NCBI GenBank assembly: GCA_003819715.1
Contig: RPQN01000027.1
Coordinates: forward strand, 1-32,662
Source of the DNA: Ignavibacteriota bacterium
Lineage (GTDB): Bacteria; Bacteroidota; Ignavibacteria; UBA10030
Reading direction: 5' to 3'
DNA: 32,662 bases
Shown: positions 15,979 to 23,186 of the stretch, piece after piece
How the letters are laid out: every line of letters begins with the position of its first letter
Position numbering within the stretch: position 1 is the first letter of the stretch
Translations under genes and position numbers: made by a program
Notes under the pieces: model-generated
The model's database searches: none
The model's input: only the letters and a program-made list of their open reading frames with translations
What the model was told of the DNA's origin: nothing

Positions 15979-17061
15979 ATGGCACGTGCACATAATTTCT
16001 TTGCTGGACCGGCAGTACTTCCTCTTTCCGTCATCGAAGAGACACGCGATGCCGTCATGGATTTTGCCAATATCGGCGTTTCAATTATGGAAATCAGCCA
16101 TCGCGACAAGGCATTTGATAAAGTGGTCGCAGAAGCGCAGGCGGATGCCTTAAGCCTGATGGGCTTATCGGCGCAGGAGTATGCCGTCATATTCCTCGGC
16201 GGCGGTGCCAGTATGCAATTCGCCATGCTCCCGCTCAATTTCCTGCAGAAGAAAGCGGACTATGTCAATACCGGCGAGTGGGCATCAAAAGCATTAAAAG
16301 AAGCAAAGATTATCGGGGAAGCGGTGGAAGTGGCAACGTCCAAAGCGACCAATTTCAATCAACTGCCCAGGAATATTAAATATTCACCCGACGCAGATTA
16401 CGTCCACATCACCACAAACAACACCATTTACGGCACCGAGTGGAAAACCGATCCTGATGTCGGCAGCGTCCCGTTGACCGCCGATATGTCTTCGGATATC
16501 CTCAGCATCAAACGCAATTTTTCAAAGTACAGCCTCATTTACGCAGGCGGTCAAAAAAATCTGGGACCGGCCGGCGTTGTGATGGTGGTGATTAAAAAAG
16601 CATGGATGGAAGCAAAAGCGAAACAGAATTTATCGTCGATGCTGAAATATAAAACGCACGTCGATGCGGGCTCGATGTACAACACGCCGCCATGCCTGCC
16701 GGTCTTTGTGGTCGGCCGGACATTGAAATGGATCATCAAGGAAGGCGGTTTGGAAGCCATTGAAGCGCGGAATCAAAAGAAAGCGAAATTGATTTACGAT
16801 ATTTTCGATGCGTATCCGACGTTCTATAAAAGCGCGGTCGCGGTCAAAGAAGACCGTTCCCTGATGAACATCACGTGGAACCTCCCGACGCCCGAACTGG
16901 AGGAAAAATTTATTACCGAAGCAAAGGCAAAAAAAATGCTCGGACTGAAAGGGCACCGCTCCGTTGGCGGCATGCGCGCTTCGGTGTACAACGCCTGCCC
17001 GATGGAATCCGTAGAACTCCTGGCGAAGCATATGGAAGAATTTTATCAGGCAAATAAGTAA
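15979..17061 (+). CDS. serC: Phosphoserine aminotransferase
   Basis: SerC transfers an amino group from glutamate to 3-phosphohydroxypyruvate, giving phosphoserine; it may also serve pyridoxal phosphate synthesis. The 360-residue length matches the family. A-H-N-F-F-A-G-P-A-V-L-P starts the protein. V-I-F-L-G-G-G-A-S-M-Q-F binds the PLP phosphate, and K193 in Y-A-G-G-Q-K-N-L-G-P-A-G forms the Schiff base. The C-terminal G-L-K-G-H-R-S-V-G-G-M-R-A-S-V-Y-N is diagnostic. The ATG at 15979 is preceded by GAAAGGA; an in-frame TTG at 15961 lies in that ribosome site and is rejected. It is transcribed away from serA and ends about 30 bp before an intrinsic terminator. Confidence 0.95.
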   Translation: MARAHNFFAGPAVLPLSVIEETRDAVMDFANIGVSIMEISHRDKAFDKVVAEAQADALSLMGLSAQEYAVIFLGGGASMQFAMLPLNFLQKKADYVNTGEWASKALKEAKIIGEAVEVATSKATNFNQLPRNIKYSPDADYVHITTNNTIYGTEWKTDPDVGSVPLTADMSSDILSIKRNFSKYSLIYAGGQKNLGPAGVVMVVIKKAWMEAKAKQNLSSMLKYKTHVDAGSMYNTPPCLPVFVVGRTLKWIIKEGGLEAIEARNQKKAKLIYDIFDAYPTFYKSAVAVKEDRSLMNITWNLPTPELEEKFITEAKAKKMLGLKGHRSVGGMRASVYNACPMESVELLAKHMEEFYQANK

Positions 17062-17090
17062 TCACCGCAACGATCATTTCCAATATTCGA

Positions 17091-17127
17091 TGTGCGGAGG
17101 GAATATTCTTCCGCACATTTTTTATTT
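17091..17127 (+). terminator. Intrinsic terminator after serC
   Basis: TGTGCGGA (17091-17098) and TCCGCACA (17110-17117) form a perfect 8-bp stem around a GAATATTC-containing loop, followed at once by a T-rich tract (TTTTTTATTT). The next gene's start codon lies directly after this tract. Confidence 0.85.
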
Positions 17128-17592
17128 ATGACACCAAAACATCAGACATCAAAAAAAATCCTAAAACTCCTTTCCCTCTTTGAAGCCGCGAAAGGACTCC
17201 TGGTGCTGCTGGTCGGCGCCGGCCTGCTGACGTTCATCCATCAAAATACTCAGCAGCAGGCAGCGGAGATCGTACGCCTGCTGCATCTCAATCCTGCCCG
17301 GCATTATCCTGAGATCTTCATTACCACTCTTACCAATCTCGGCAATGTCCAATTCTGGATGCTCAGCGCCTCAGCGCTGCTCTATTCGCTTATCCGATTC
17401 GCCGAAGCGTACGGTTTATGGAACGACCGGCTCTGGGCCATCTGGTTTGGCGTCGCTTCCGGCGGACTTTTTTTACCGATGGAACTTTATGAATTATCAG
17501 AGCACATCACGTTCATCCGCATCGCTCTCTTTCTCCTCAATATTGTCCTCGTATTCTTTCTGTTCAGGATGATCCGGCACCGGGCCTCATAG
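17128..17592 (+). CDS. DUF2127 family small membrane protein
   Basis: This is a 154-residue integral membrane protein with the DUF2127 pattern. It has L-L-S-L-F-E-A-A-K-G-L-L-V-L-L-V-G-A-G-L-L near residue 15 and A-L-L-Y-S-L-I-R-F-A-E-A-Y-G-L-W near 85. F-L-P-M-E-L-Y-E-L near 118 and a final helix F-L-L-N-I-V-L-V-F-F-L-F complete the pattern. About four helices are expected. The family's function is not known. An upstream in-frame GTG at 17092 falls inside the serC terminator stem and is not a credible start. The ATG at 17128 has no clear ribosome site, so its translation may be weak or leaderless. Confidence 0.85.
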   Translation: MTPKHQTSKKILKLLSLFEAAKGLLVLLVGAGLLTFIHQNTQQQAAEIVRLLHLNPARHYPEIFITTLTNLGNVQFWMLSASALLYSLIRFAEAYGLWNDRLWAIWFGVASGGLFLPMELYELSEHITFIRIALFLLNIVLVFFLFRMIRHRAS

Positions 17593-17731
17593 GGATCACC
17601 CAATACATCATCCGCACGGAGCTGCGTCAGTCCTCAAACCAGTCACCCCTTCCCCTGTTGCTTTTAGAGGATATTCCTGTACCTTCTTCCTCAAATCATT
17701 TCCTGCCGCGAACAAACTGATGGGGTGCGCT

Positions 17732-19003
17732 ATGGATAAAGAACTTGTCTCCAATGGAAACAGGAAAGTACTGAAACCCGAGACTCTGATGATGGGGTAC
17801 GGCTACAAGCCGGAATTGTCGGAAGGGGCCGTCAAATGCCCCATATTTCAAACGTCCACGTTCGTTTTCGAAAATGCGAAGGACGGAAAAGAATTTTTCG
17901 AGATGGCGCATGGCACACGCGAGCCGGGCAAACATGGCGCCGGACTCATTTACAGCCGGATCAACAATCCGGATCTGGAAATTCTTGAAGACCGGCTGAC
18001 GATATGGGACGGCGCCGAAGCATGTGCGGTCTTTGACAGCGGGATGGCCGCAATCAGCACAGCGGTCCTTGAACTGCTGAAACCCGGAGATGTTCTCCTG
18101 AGCAGCGAACCGATTTATGGAGGGACGGAACATCTCTTTGAATCAACACTCACAAAATTCGGGATCCAAACGTTAAACTTCGGAGTTCAGCACACCAGGC
18201 AGCAGATCATCGAGATCGTCGAGCGGGCCGGAGCCGCCGATAAACTCCGTATGATCTTCTTTGAAACCCCTGCAAATCCGACGAACTGCCTGATTGATAT
18301 CGATATGTGCGTGGAGATCGCAAAACATTTTTCTACAAAGGACCGCAAGGTACTGACCGCGCTGGACAATACATTTCTTGGTCCCGTGTTCCAACATCCG
18401 ATAAAACACGGCGTGGACCTGGTCATCTATTCTGCGACAAAGTATATCGGCGGGCACAGCGATGTCGTCGCGGGGGCCTGTCTCGGTTCCAAGGAACTGA
18501 TCAATCGGATTAAATCATTGCGTGTCGCGCTGGGCTCCATGGCAAGCCCGCTGACCGGCTGGCTGCTCCTGAGAAGCCTTGAAACGCTCAAGATGCGGAT
18601 GACCACCGCCGCTCAGAACGCGCAGGAAATTGCAGAGTGGCTTTCGACACACCCCAAAGTGGAAAAGGTATTGTATCTCGGACTGTTAAAACGGGACAAT
18701 CCTCAGTATATTATTTATAAAAAACAGTGCCTGTCGCCGGGGGCCATGATCAGTTTTCTTGTCAAGGGCGACGAACTGGCGTCATTCCGATTTCTGGATT
18801 CGCTGAAGATGGTCAAACTGGCGGTCAGTCTCGGCGGGACGGAATCGCTTGCAGAACATCCGGCAGCGATGACCCATTCGGCGGTCGGACTGGAGAAACG
18901 AAAGGAATTCGGCATCGCCGACAATCTCGTGCGGCTTTCGGTCGGCGTCGAAGCCGCCGAAGATATTATCTGGGATCTGGATCAGGCGCTGTCACAAATA
19001 TAA
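17732..19003 (+). CDS. Cystathionine gamma-synthase family PLP enzyme (Cys/Met metabolism)
   Basis: This is a member of the Cys/Met metabolism PLP-dependent family (cystathionine gamma-synthase, beta/gamma-lyase or homocysteine synthase-like). Clear elements are Y-S-R-I-N-N-P (substrate and PLP-phosphate region), D-S-G-M-A-A-I-S-T, P-I-Y-G-G-T-E-H, and the PLP lysine K237 in S-A-T-K-Y-I-G-G-H-S-D. The Y-G-G-T spelling lacks the Cys found at this place in methionine gamma-lyases, so a synthase or cystathionine lyase role is more likely, though the exact reaction cannot be told. The ATG at 17732 is preceded by GGGGTG at good spacing; ATG at 17720 is an alternative four codons upstream. A palindromic REP follows its stop codon, and a SufS-like gene lies downstream on the same strand. 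Confidence 0.9.
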   Translation: MDKELVSNGNRKVLKPETLMMGYGYKPELSEGAVKCPIFQTSTFVFENAKDGKEFFEMAHGTREPGKHGAGLIYSRINNPDLEILEDRLTIWDGAEACAVFDSGMAAISTAVLELLKPGDVLLSSEPIYGGTEHLFESTLTKFGIQTLNFGVQHTRQQIIEIVERAGAADKLRMIFFETPANPTNCLIDIDMCVEIAKHFSTKDRKVLTALDNTFLGPVFQHPIKHGVDLVIYSATKYIGGHSDVVAGACLGSKELINRIKSLRVALGSMASPLTGWLLLRSLETLKMRMTTAAQNAQEIAEWLSTHPKVEKVLYLGLLKRDNPQYIIYKKQCLSPGAMISFLVKGDELASFRFLDSLKMVKLAVSLGGTESLAEHPAAMTHSAVGLEKRKEFGIADNLVRLSVGVEAAEDIIWDLDQALSQI

Positions 19004-19008
19004 TTTCG

Positions 19009-19044
19009 ATTTGTAGGGACGTTCCGCTGAACGTCCCTACAAAT
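19009..19044. repeat. GTAG-type palindrome between two PLP-enzyme genes
   Basis: ATTTGTAGGGACGTTC and GAACGTCCCTACAAAT, with a short centre, form a perfect inverted repeat of the same family as those near RAYT-1, 17 kb away. It lies between the two PLP-enzyme genes, 5 nt after the first stop codon, and could form a hairpin in their shared mRNA. Confidence 0.85.
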
Positions 19045-19065
19045 GGATAATAAAATATCAATCAT

Positions 19066-20532
19066 ATGAACCTCGAAAAATATTTTTCACCATACCGGAA
19101 AAACACTGTCGGAGACCGGCAGACATTTTCCACCCCCTTCGGCAAAAAAAGAATCGTCTATGCGGACTGGACGGCAAGCGGAAGACTGTATGCCCCCATT
19201 GAAGAAAAGATACAGAATACCTTCGGCCCGTTCGTCGGCAACACGCATACCGAGACCAATATCACCGGCACCATGATGACGCAGGCGTATCACTACGCAC
19301 ACGAAGTGATTAAACGCCATGTGAACGCCGGGCCTAAAGACGCATTGCTGAATGTCGGATTTGGCATGACCGCCGCGCTCGTCAAGTTTCAGCGGATGCT
19401 GGGTTTGAAATATCCGGATCAGCTCGATCAGTTTTTTTCTCTCCCCCCCGGAAAAAAACCGGTCGTGTTCGTGACGCACATGGAACACCACTCTAATCAT
19501 ACCTCATGGTATGAAACGATCGCGGATGTCTGCATCATTCCGCCGACAAAAGAAGGACTGGTCGATATTGACCGGTTCCAGGAATCCCTGGACGAATATA
19601 AAAACCGCCCGTTGAAAATAGGTTCATTTACCGCCTGCTCCAATGTGACCGGCATTCAAACTCCGTATCACCAGCTCGCAAAAATCATGCATGAACATGC
19701 CGGTGTTTGTTTCATCGATTTTGCCGCCTCGGCGCCGTACGTGAAGATCGACATGCATCCCGCCGATCCGCTGGAACGATTGGATGCGATCTTCTTTTCC
19801 CCGCATAAATTTTTGGGAGGCCCCGGTTCCTCCGGCGTCATGGTCTTCGATTCGGAGCTCTATCACCTCAAATCTCCCGATCAACCGGGCGGCGGCACTA
19901 TTCTCTGGACCAATCCATGGGGAAAATACCGCTACAAACCCGATATTGAAGAACGCGAAGACGGCGGCACTCCCGGATTCCTCCAGGCCATCCGGTCCGC
20001 ACTTGCGGTGGAATTAAAAGATCTAATGGGTGTGAAACAGATGCTCAAACGCGAGGGAGAGATTGTCCCCGGGATTCTCAGAGAAATGCGGACGATCCCG
20101 GGCCTGAAGATCCTCGCAGATCATATCGATGAGCGGCTCGGGATCATTTCTTTTTATTTTGATGATATCCATTATAACCTGGTCGTTAGAATTTTAAACG
20201 ACCGGTTCGGAATCCAAGTGCGCGGGGGCTGTTTATGCGCCGGTACGTACGGACACTATCTGCTTCATGTCGATCAGCCGCATTCCAGTGCGATAACGGA
20301 ACGGATCGATCATGGCGATCTTTCGACCAAGCCGGGATGGGTACGAATGTCCCTGCATCCGACGACGACCAGCGACGAAGCGGAATTTATCATGGAGGCG
20401 CTGCGCGCGCTGCGGAACAATATCGGGAAATGGGAAAAAGATTACCGGTACAACGTGCATAACAACGAATTCTCGCACAAGAGATTTAAGGGACACCATC
20501 AGAAGACTGTTGAGCAATGGTTTGATTTGTAA
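19066..20532 (+). CDS. Class V aminotransferase-fold PLP enzyme, cysteine desulfurase (SufS)-like
   Basis: This is a fold-type I, class V PLP enzyme related to cysteine desulfurases and selenocysteine lyases. The PLP lysine is K248 in F-F-S-P-H-K-F-L-G-G-P-G. H-M-E-H-H-S-N (near residue 140) and D-F-A-A-S-A-P-Y match the family. A Cys pair, C389 and C391 in R-G-G-C-L-C-A-G-T-Y-G, lies where SufS/CsdA carry the persulfide cysteine. At 488 residues it is about 80 longer than SufS (about 405), with extra sequence in the C-terminal third. No sufBCD genes are near, so it may act on another amino acid. The ribosome site is poor; the start is the first ATG after the palindromic repeat. Confidence 0.88.
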   Translation: MNLEKYFSPYRKNTVGDRQTFSTPFGKKRIVYADWTASGRLYAPIEEKIQNTFGPFVGNTHTETNITGTMMTQAYHYAHEVIKRHVNAGPKDALLNVGFGMTAALVKFQRMLGLKYPDQLDQFFSLPPGKKPVVFVTHMEHHSNHTSWYETIADVCIIPPTKEGLVDIDRFQESLDEYKNRPLKIGSFTACSNVTGIQTPYHQLAKIMHEHAGVCFIDFAASAPYVKIDMHPADPLERLDAIFFSPHKFLGGPGSSGVMVFDSELYHLKSPDQPGGGTILWTNPWGKYRYKPDIEEREDGGTPGFLQAIRSALAVELKDLMGVKQMLKREGEIVPGILREMRTIPGLKILADHIDERLGIISFYFDDIHYNLVVRILNDRFGIQVRGGCLCAGTYGHYLLHVDQPHSSAITERIDHGDLSTKPGWVRMSLHPTTTSDEAEFIMEALRALRNNIGKWEKDYRYNVHNNEFSHKRFKGHHQKTVEQWFDL

Positions 20533-20538
20533 TGCCCT

Positions 20539-20862
20539 GTTACAGTCACGTATTGGTCCGTGACTGCCAGGTAATTGTAATTAAACAGAGATTCATAAAT
20601 TATCTACCATTACCCGGCTAACGTAGCCTCCCTAAGAACCCGGGTGTCACGGTCCATACCGTGACACTTTACCTGAACTTATACAGAAACGTTGGTAGGC
20701 ACATGCTACAGTCACGGATTGGTCCGTGACTGCCAGGAAATTGTACTAACTTGGGCGTCACAGTCCACACCGTGATACGTATACATAACTTCCCCAACGT
20801 AAACGGATATTCTTAAATTATCTACTGTTACCTGGGTGTCACGGTCCACACCGTGACACTTA
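20539..20862. repeat. REP/BIME array, left part (five units, two orientations)
   Basis: Five hairpin units lie in the 377-bp gap upstream of RAYT-2. Type A (GTTACAGTCACGG...CCGTGACTGCCAG) occurs at 20539-20570 and 20705-20736. Type B (CCTGGGTGTCACGGTCC...CCGTGACAC) occurs at 20639-20668, 20751-20780 and 20831-20862. Read in reverse complement, type A begins CTGGCAGTCACGG, so A and B are one family in opposite orientations. The linkers are also repeated (TAAATTATCTACC.TTACC occurs before two B units), giving a composite unit of about 130-160 bp. Confidence 0.88.
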
Positions 20863-20909
20863 CAATTAATCATTCTCAATCAAATAAATAATAGGGGAGA
20901 ATTATAGAA

Positions 20910-21464
20910 ATGGGATTGCGGGGGCGGCAACTCTTAAAGGGCGAAGAGTTTTTCTTTATTACAACGACCGTTGTGCATCATGCAAAAGTGTTTATAAAGA
21001 AGGAGTATTGCGACATACTTCTTCATAATATCCGCTACTATCAGCAACGATATAAATTCGAAATTCTTGGATATGCGACAATGCCGTCCCACCTTCATTG
21101 GATCATCGAAATAAAATCATCGCAGGGAAGCGTTTCCGATATTATGAGGGACGTTAAAAAATACAGTGCATGGGATATTATGGAAGCAATTGAGCACGAT
21201 GGACAGACCAATTTAATAAAATTATTTGAGGATTCAGCTTATTTATCTAATTCACATTCACAGAAACGCAAATTCTGGATGCCGCGTTTTGATGATGAAG
21301 TAATTCATAATGAAGGAATGTTGCTTACGAAATTAGGGTACATTCATAATAATCCGGTGAAAGCAGGCCTGGTGGAAAACCCGGAAGATTATATCTTTTC
21401 AAGTGCGAGGAATTATATTCTAGATGATCATTCTGTCATAAATATCAAGACCGATTGGAAATAG
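20910..21464 (+). CDS. REP-associated tyrosine transposase (RAYT-2)
   Basis: This 184-residue Y1-type HUH transposase belongs to a different RAYT group from RAYT-1. The HUH motif is A-T-M-P-S-H-L-H-W-I-I-E (H61, H63). The probable nucleophile is Y144 in L-G-Y-I-H-N-N-P-V-K-A-G-L-V, the position of the catalytic Tyr in E. coli TnpA-REP as I recall it. The ATG follows a strong ribosome site (GGGGAGA). It lies in the middle of a REP array, with five units to the left and about seven more to the right in two gaps. This is the classic autonomous RAYT arrangement. The gene looks intact. Confidence 0.9.
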   Translation: MGLRGRQLLKGEEFFFITTTVVHHAKVFIKKEYCDILLHNIRYYQQRYKFEILGYATMPSHLHWIIEIKSSQGSVSDIMRDVKKYSAWDIMEAIEHDGQTNLIKLFEDSAYLSNSHSQKRKFWMPRFDDEVIHNEGMLLTKLGYIHNNPVKAGLVENPEDYIFSSARNYILDDHSVINIKTDWK

Positions 21465-21486
21465 AATCTTGAATCAACAACGTTTA

Positions 21487-21665
21487 CCTGGGTGTCACGG
21501 TAAAAATATATCCATTGAAATTTGTTACAGTCACGAAATGGTTCGTGACTGCCAGGATTTTTTATGCGCCTGTGCATCACGGTCCACAGCGTGACGCATA
21601 ACAAAATGTAAACAGAGACACTGGCACATTCATGTTACAGTCACGGAATGGTCCGTGACTGCCAG
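21487..21665. repeat. REP/BIME array, right part next to RAYT-2
   Basis: Four units follow RAYT-2: a half-length type B at 21487-21500 (CCTGGGTGTCACGG, then broken off), type A at 21524-21555, a diverged type B at 21569-21600, and type A at 21634-21665. The last ends 18 nt past the tolC stop codon, so its hairpin may serve as the 3' end of the efflux operon mRNA. Confidence 0.85.
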
Positions 21666-21682
21666 TCCACCGGAAATAACCG

Positions 21683-22972
21683 TCAATAGTCGAACGGTTT
21701 TCCTGTCGCCCGATCGAGTTCGTATTTATTCAGCATCAGACGATACAATGCCTGCAGATTCGTCAGCTTGGAAGCTGATTCGGCCGTCTCTGCGTCCAGC
21801 AAATCCAGATTCGTGATCGAACCGGTTTCGTACCGGGTACGCGCAATTGAAACGGCTTCCATGGCCTGTCGTAATTGCACTTCCGAGATCTTCACTTTAT
21901 CCAGGGCCGCCTGAACATCCGCCGCGACCTGCTCCACATCGGAGCGGACCTGCCGTTCGACGTCCCGGCCATGCGCCTGTTCCGCCTGCAGGGAGGCCTG
22001 TGCTTCTTCCTCCTGATGACTCACCCGGCCGCCGTCGAACAACGGCACACGCGCCTGCACTCCCCACATCCAGTTTCCGCGGAGTGCGTAAATATTGGGC
22101 TCGTATCCGTTTTTCACTCCATAGGCGAGGTTGACATTGAGCACCGGCATATTCCCGAGGGAACTGAATTTCTTCTGGAGCTGCGCGGATTGTTCCGCGT
22201 CGCGTGCCAGCTTCAGCTCGGGCCGCTGCTCTATCGCCGTGCGCTGGAGAGAATCGATGTTGAGTGCAATGGAGGTTTGCTCAAATGAACCTCGAATGAG
22301 CACCGGCGTGTTTGCCGGAAGTCCGAGAAGCTGACGGAAGATCGACTCCTGTTTCTGAAGCGAATTGAGAATTTCCACCCGCTGATTCTGCGATGCGGCG
22401 ACTCGCACCTGTGTCGTGAGGACATCGAAGTTCGTTGCGCTTCCCGCGGCCACCCGTTTTTGCGTAATGGCAAGATGTTCGTTGAGTGCCGCAATTTGTT
22501 CATCCTGCACGAGCAGGCTTTTCCGCAGCAAAACGATTGTATAGAACGTGCGGATCGTCTGCAGCTCGAGATTACTTTTTGTCAGATCGACCATATCGCG
22601 CGATGCTTGAACCTTTGACCGGCTCATATCAACGGCGGAATTCGTTTTCCCGAAATCGTAAACGGTGTACCGCCCGATAATGTGCGCATCATAATTATCT
22701 GCAGGCGCCAGAACCAGATTTTGCCCGCCGAAGAAAAATGCCGGTACCGGACCGATGTGTGTATATGCGGCTTCTGTTGAAACATCCGGAAGCTGCACGC
22801 TCGCAGCCTGGGAGACGCGTGCTTCCGCTGCCCGGGTATTCGCCAGCGCCTGTTCTATCGCAGGATGGATTTGCAGGACCCGCTGGACCGCCTGCTCAAC
22901 GGTCAAGGAATCCTGTGCAGCCGAGATTGAGATATTGAAAAAGATTAAAACGAGAAAACCGAGCAATTTCAT
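21683..22972 (-). CDS. TolC-family outer-membrane efflux channel
   Basis: This is the outer-membrane component of a tripartite exporter. It has a signal peptide (M-K-L-L-G-F-L-V-L-I-F-F-N-I-S-I-S-A-A) and 429 residues. Two repeated alpha-helical halves follow the outer-membrane efflux protein pattern, for example A-V-Q-R-V-L-Q-I-H-P-A-I-E-Q-A-L-A-N-T, A-A-S-Q-N-Q-R-V-E-I-L, and the second-half A-L-D-K-V-K-I-S-E-V-Q and T-R-Y-E-T-G-S-I-T-N-L-D-L-L-D-A-E. AAGGA precedes the ATG. It is the last gene of the efflux operon, but a REP-bearing gap of about 210 bp separates it from the permease gene, so its level may be set separately. Confidence 0.92.
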   Translation of the reverse strand: MKLLGFLVLIFFNISISAAQDSLTVEQAVQRVLQIHPAIEQALANTRAAEARVSQAASVQLPDVSTEAAYTHIGPVPAFFFGGQNLVLAPADNYDAHIIGRYTVYDFGKTNSAVDMSRSKVQASRDMVDLTKSNLELQTIRTFYTIVLLRKSLLVQDEQIAALNEHLAITQKRVAAGSATNFDVLTTQVRVAASQNQRVEILNSLQKQESIFRQLLGLPANTPVLIRGSFEQTSIALNIDSLQRTAIEQRPELKLARDAEQSAQLQKKFSSLGNMPVLNVNLAYGVKNGYEPNIYALRGNWMWGVQARVPLFDGGRVSHQEEEAQASLQAEQAHGRDVERQVRSDVEQVAADVQAALDKVKISEVQLRQAMEAVSIARTRYETGSITNLDLLDAETAESASKLTNLQALYRLMLNKYELDRATGKPFDY

Positions 22973-23004
22973 AATACTGTATCCTTGATAGACTTCTAAA
23001 CTTA

Positions 23005-23177
23005 GTTACAGTCACGGAATGGTCCGTGACTGCCAAGAATTTTTCAGGTGTATTGACTGCCTGGATGCTTCAATAACCTTTACTACCCCGGGTGTCACAT
23101 TCTCCCGCAAACAGCGCAGGACAAGCATACCGCGACAACCTTGTCAAGGTTACATGGAATGGTTCGTGACGCCCAGG
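23005..23177. repeat. REP units in the gap between the efflux permease gene and tolC
   Basis: A well-kept type A unit lies at 23005-23036 (GTTACAGTCACGG...CCGTGACTGCCA). A strongly diverged type B unit starts near 23087 (CCCGGGTGTCACA) and is interrupted by unrelated sequence. A degenerate type A lies at 23149-23177 (GGAATGGTTCGTGACGCCCAGG). The array thus continues on the far side of tolC, within the operon. Confidence 0.75.
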
Positions 23178-23186
23178 TAATAATTG

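Noticed and set aside
20539-21665. Possible CRISPR array around RAYT-2
   Set aside because: The repeats are palindromic, occur in both orientations, have irregular spacing with similar rather than unique spacers, and flank a RAYT gene; no cas genes are present.
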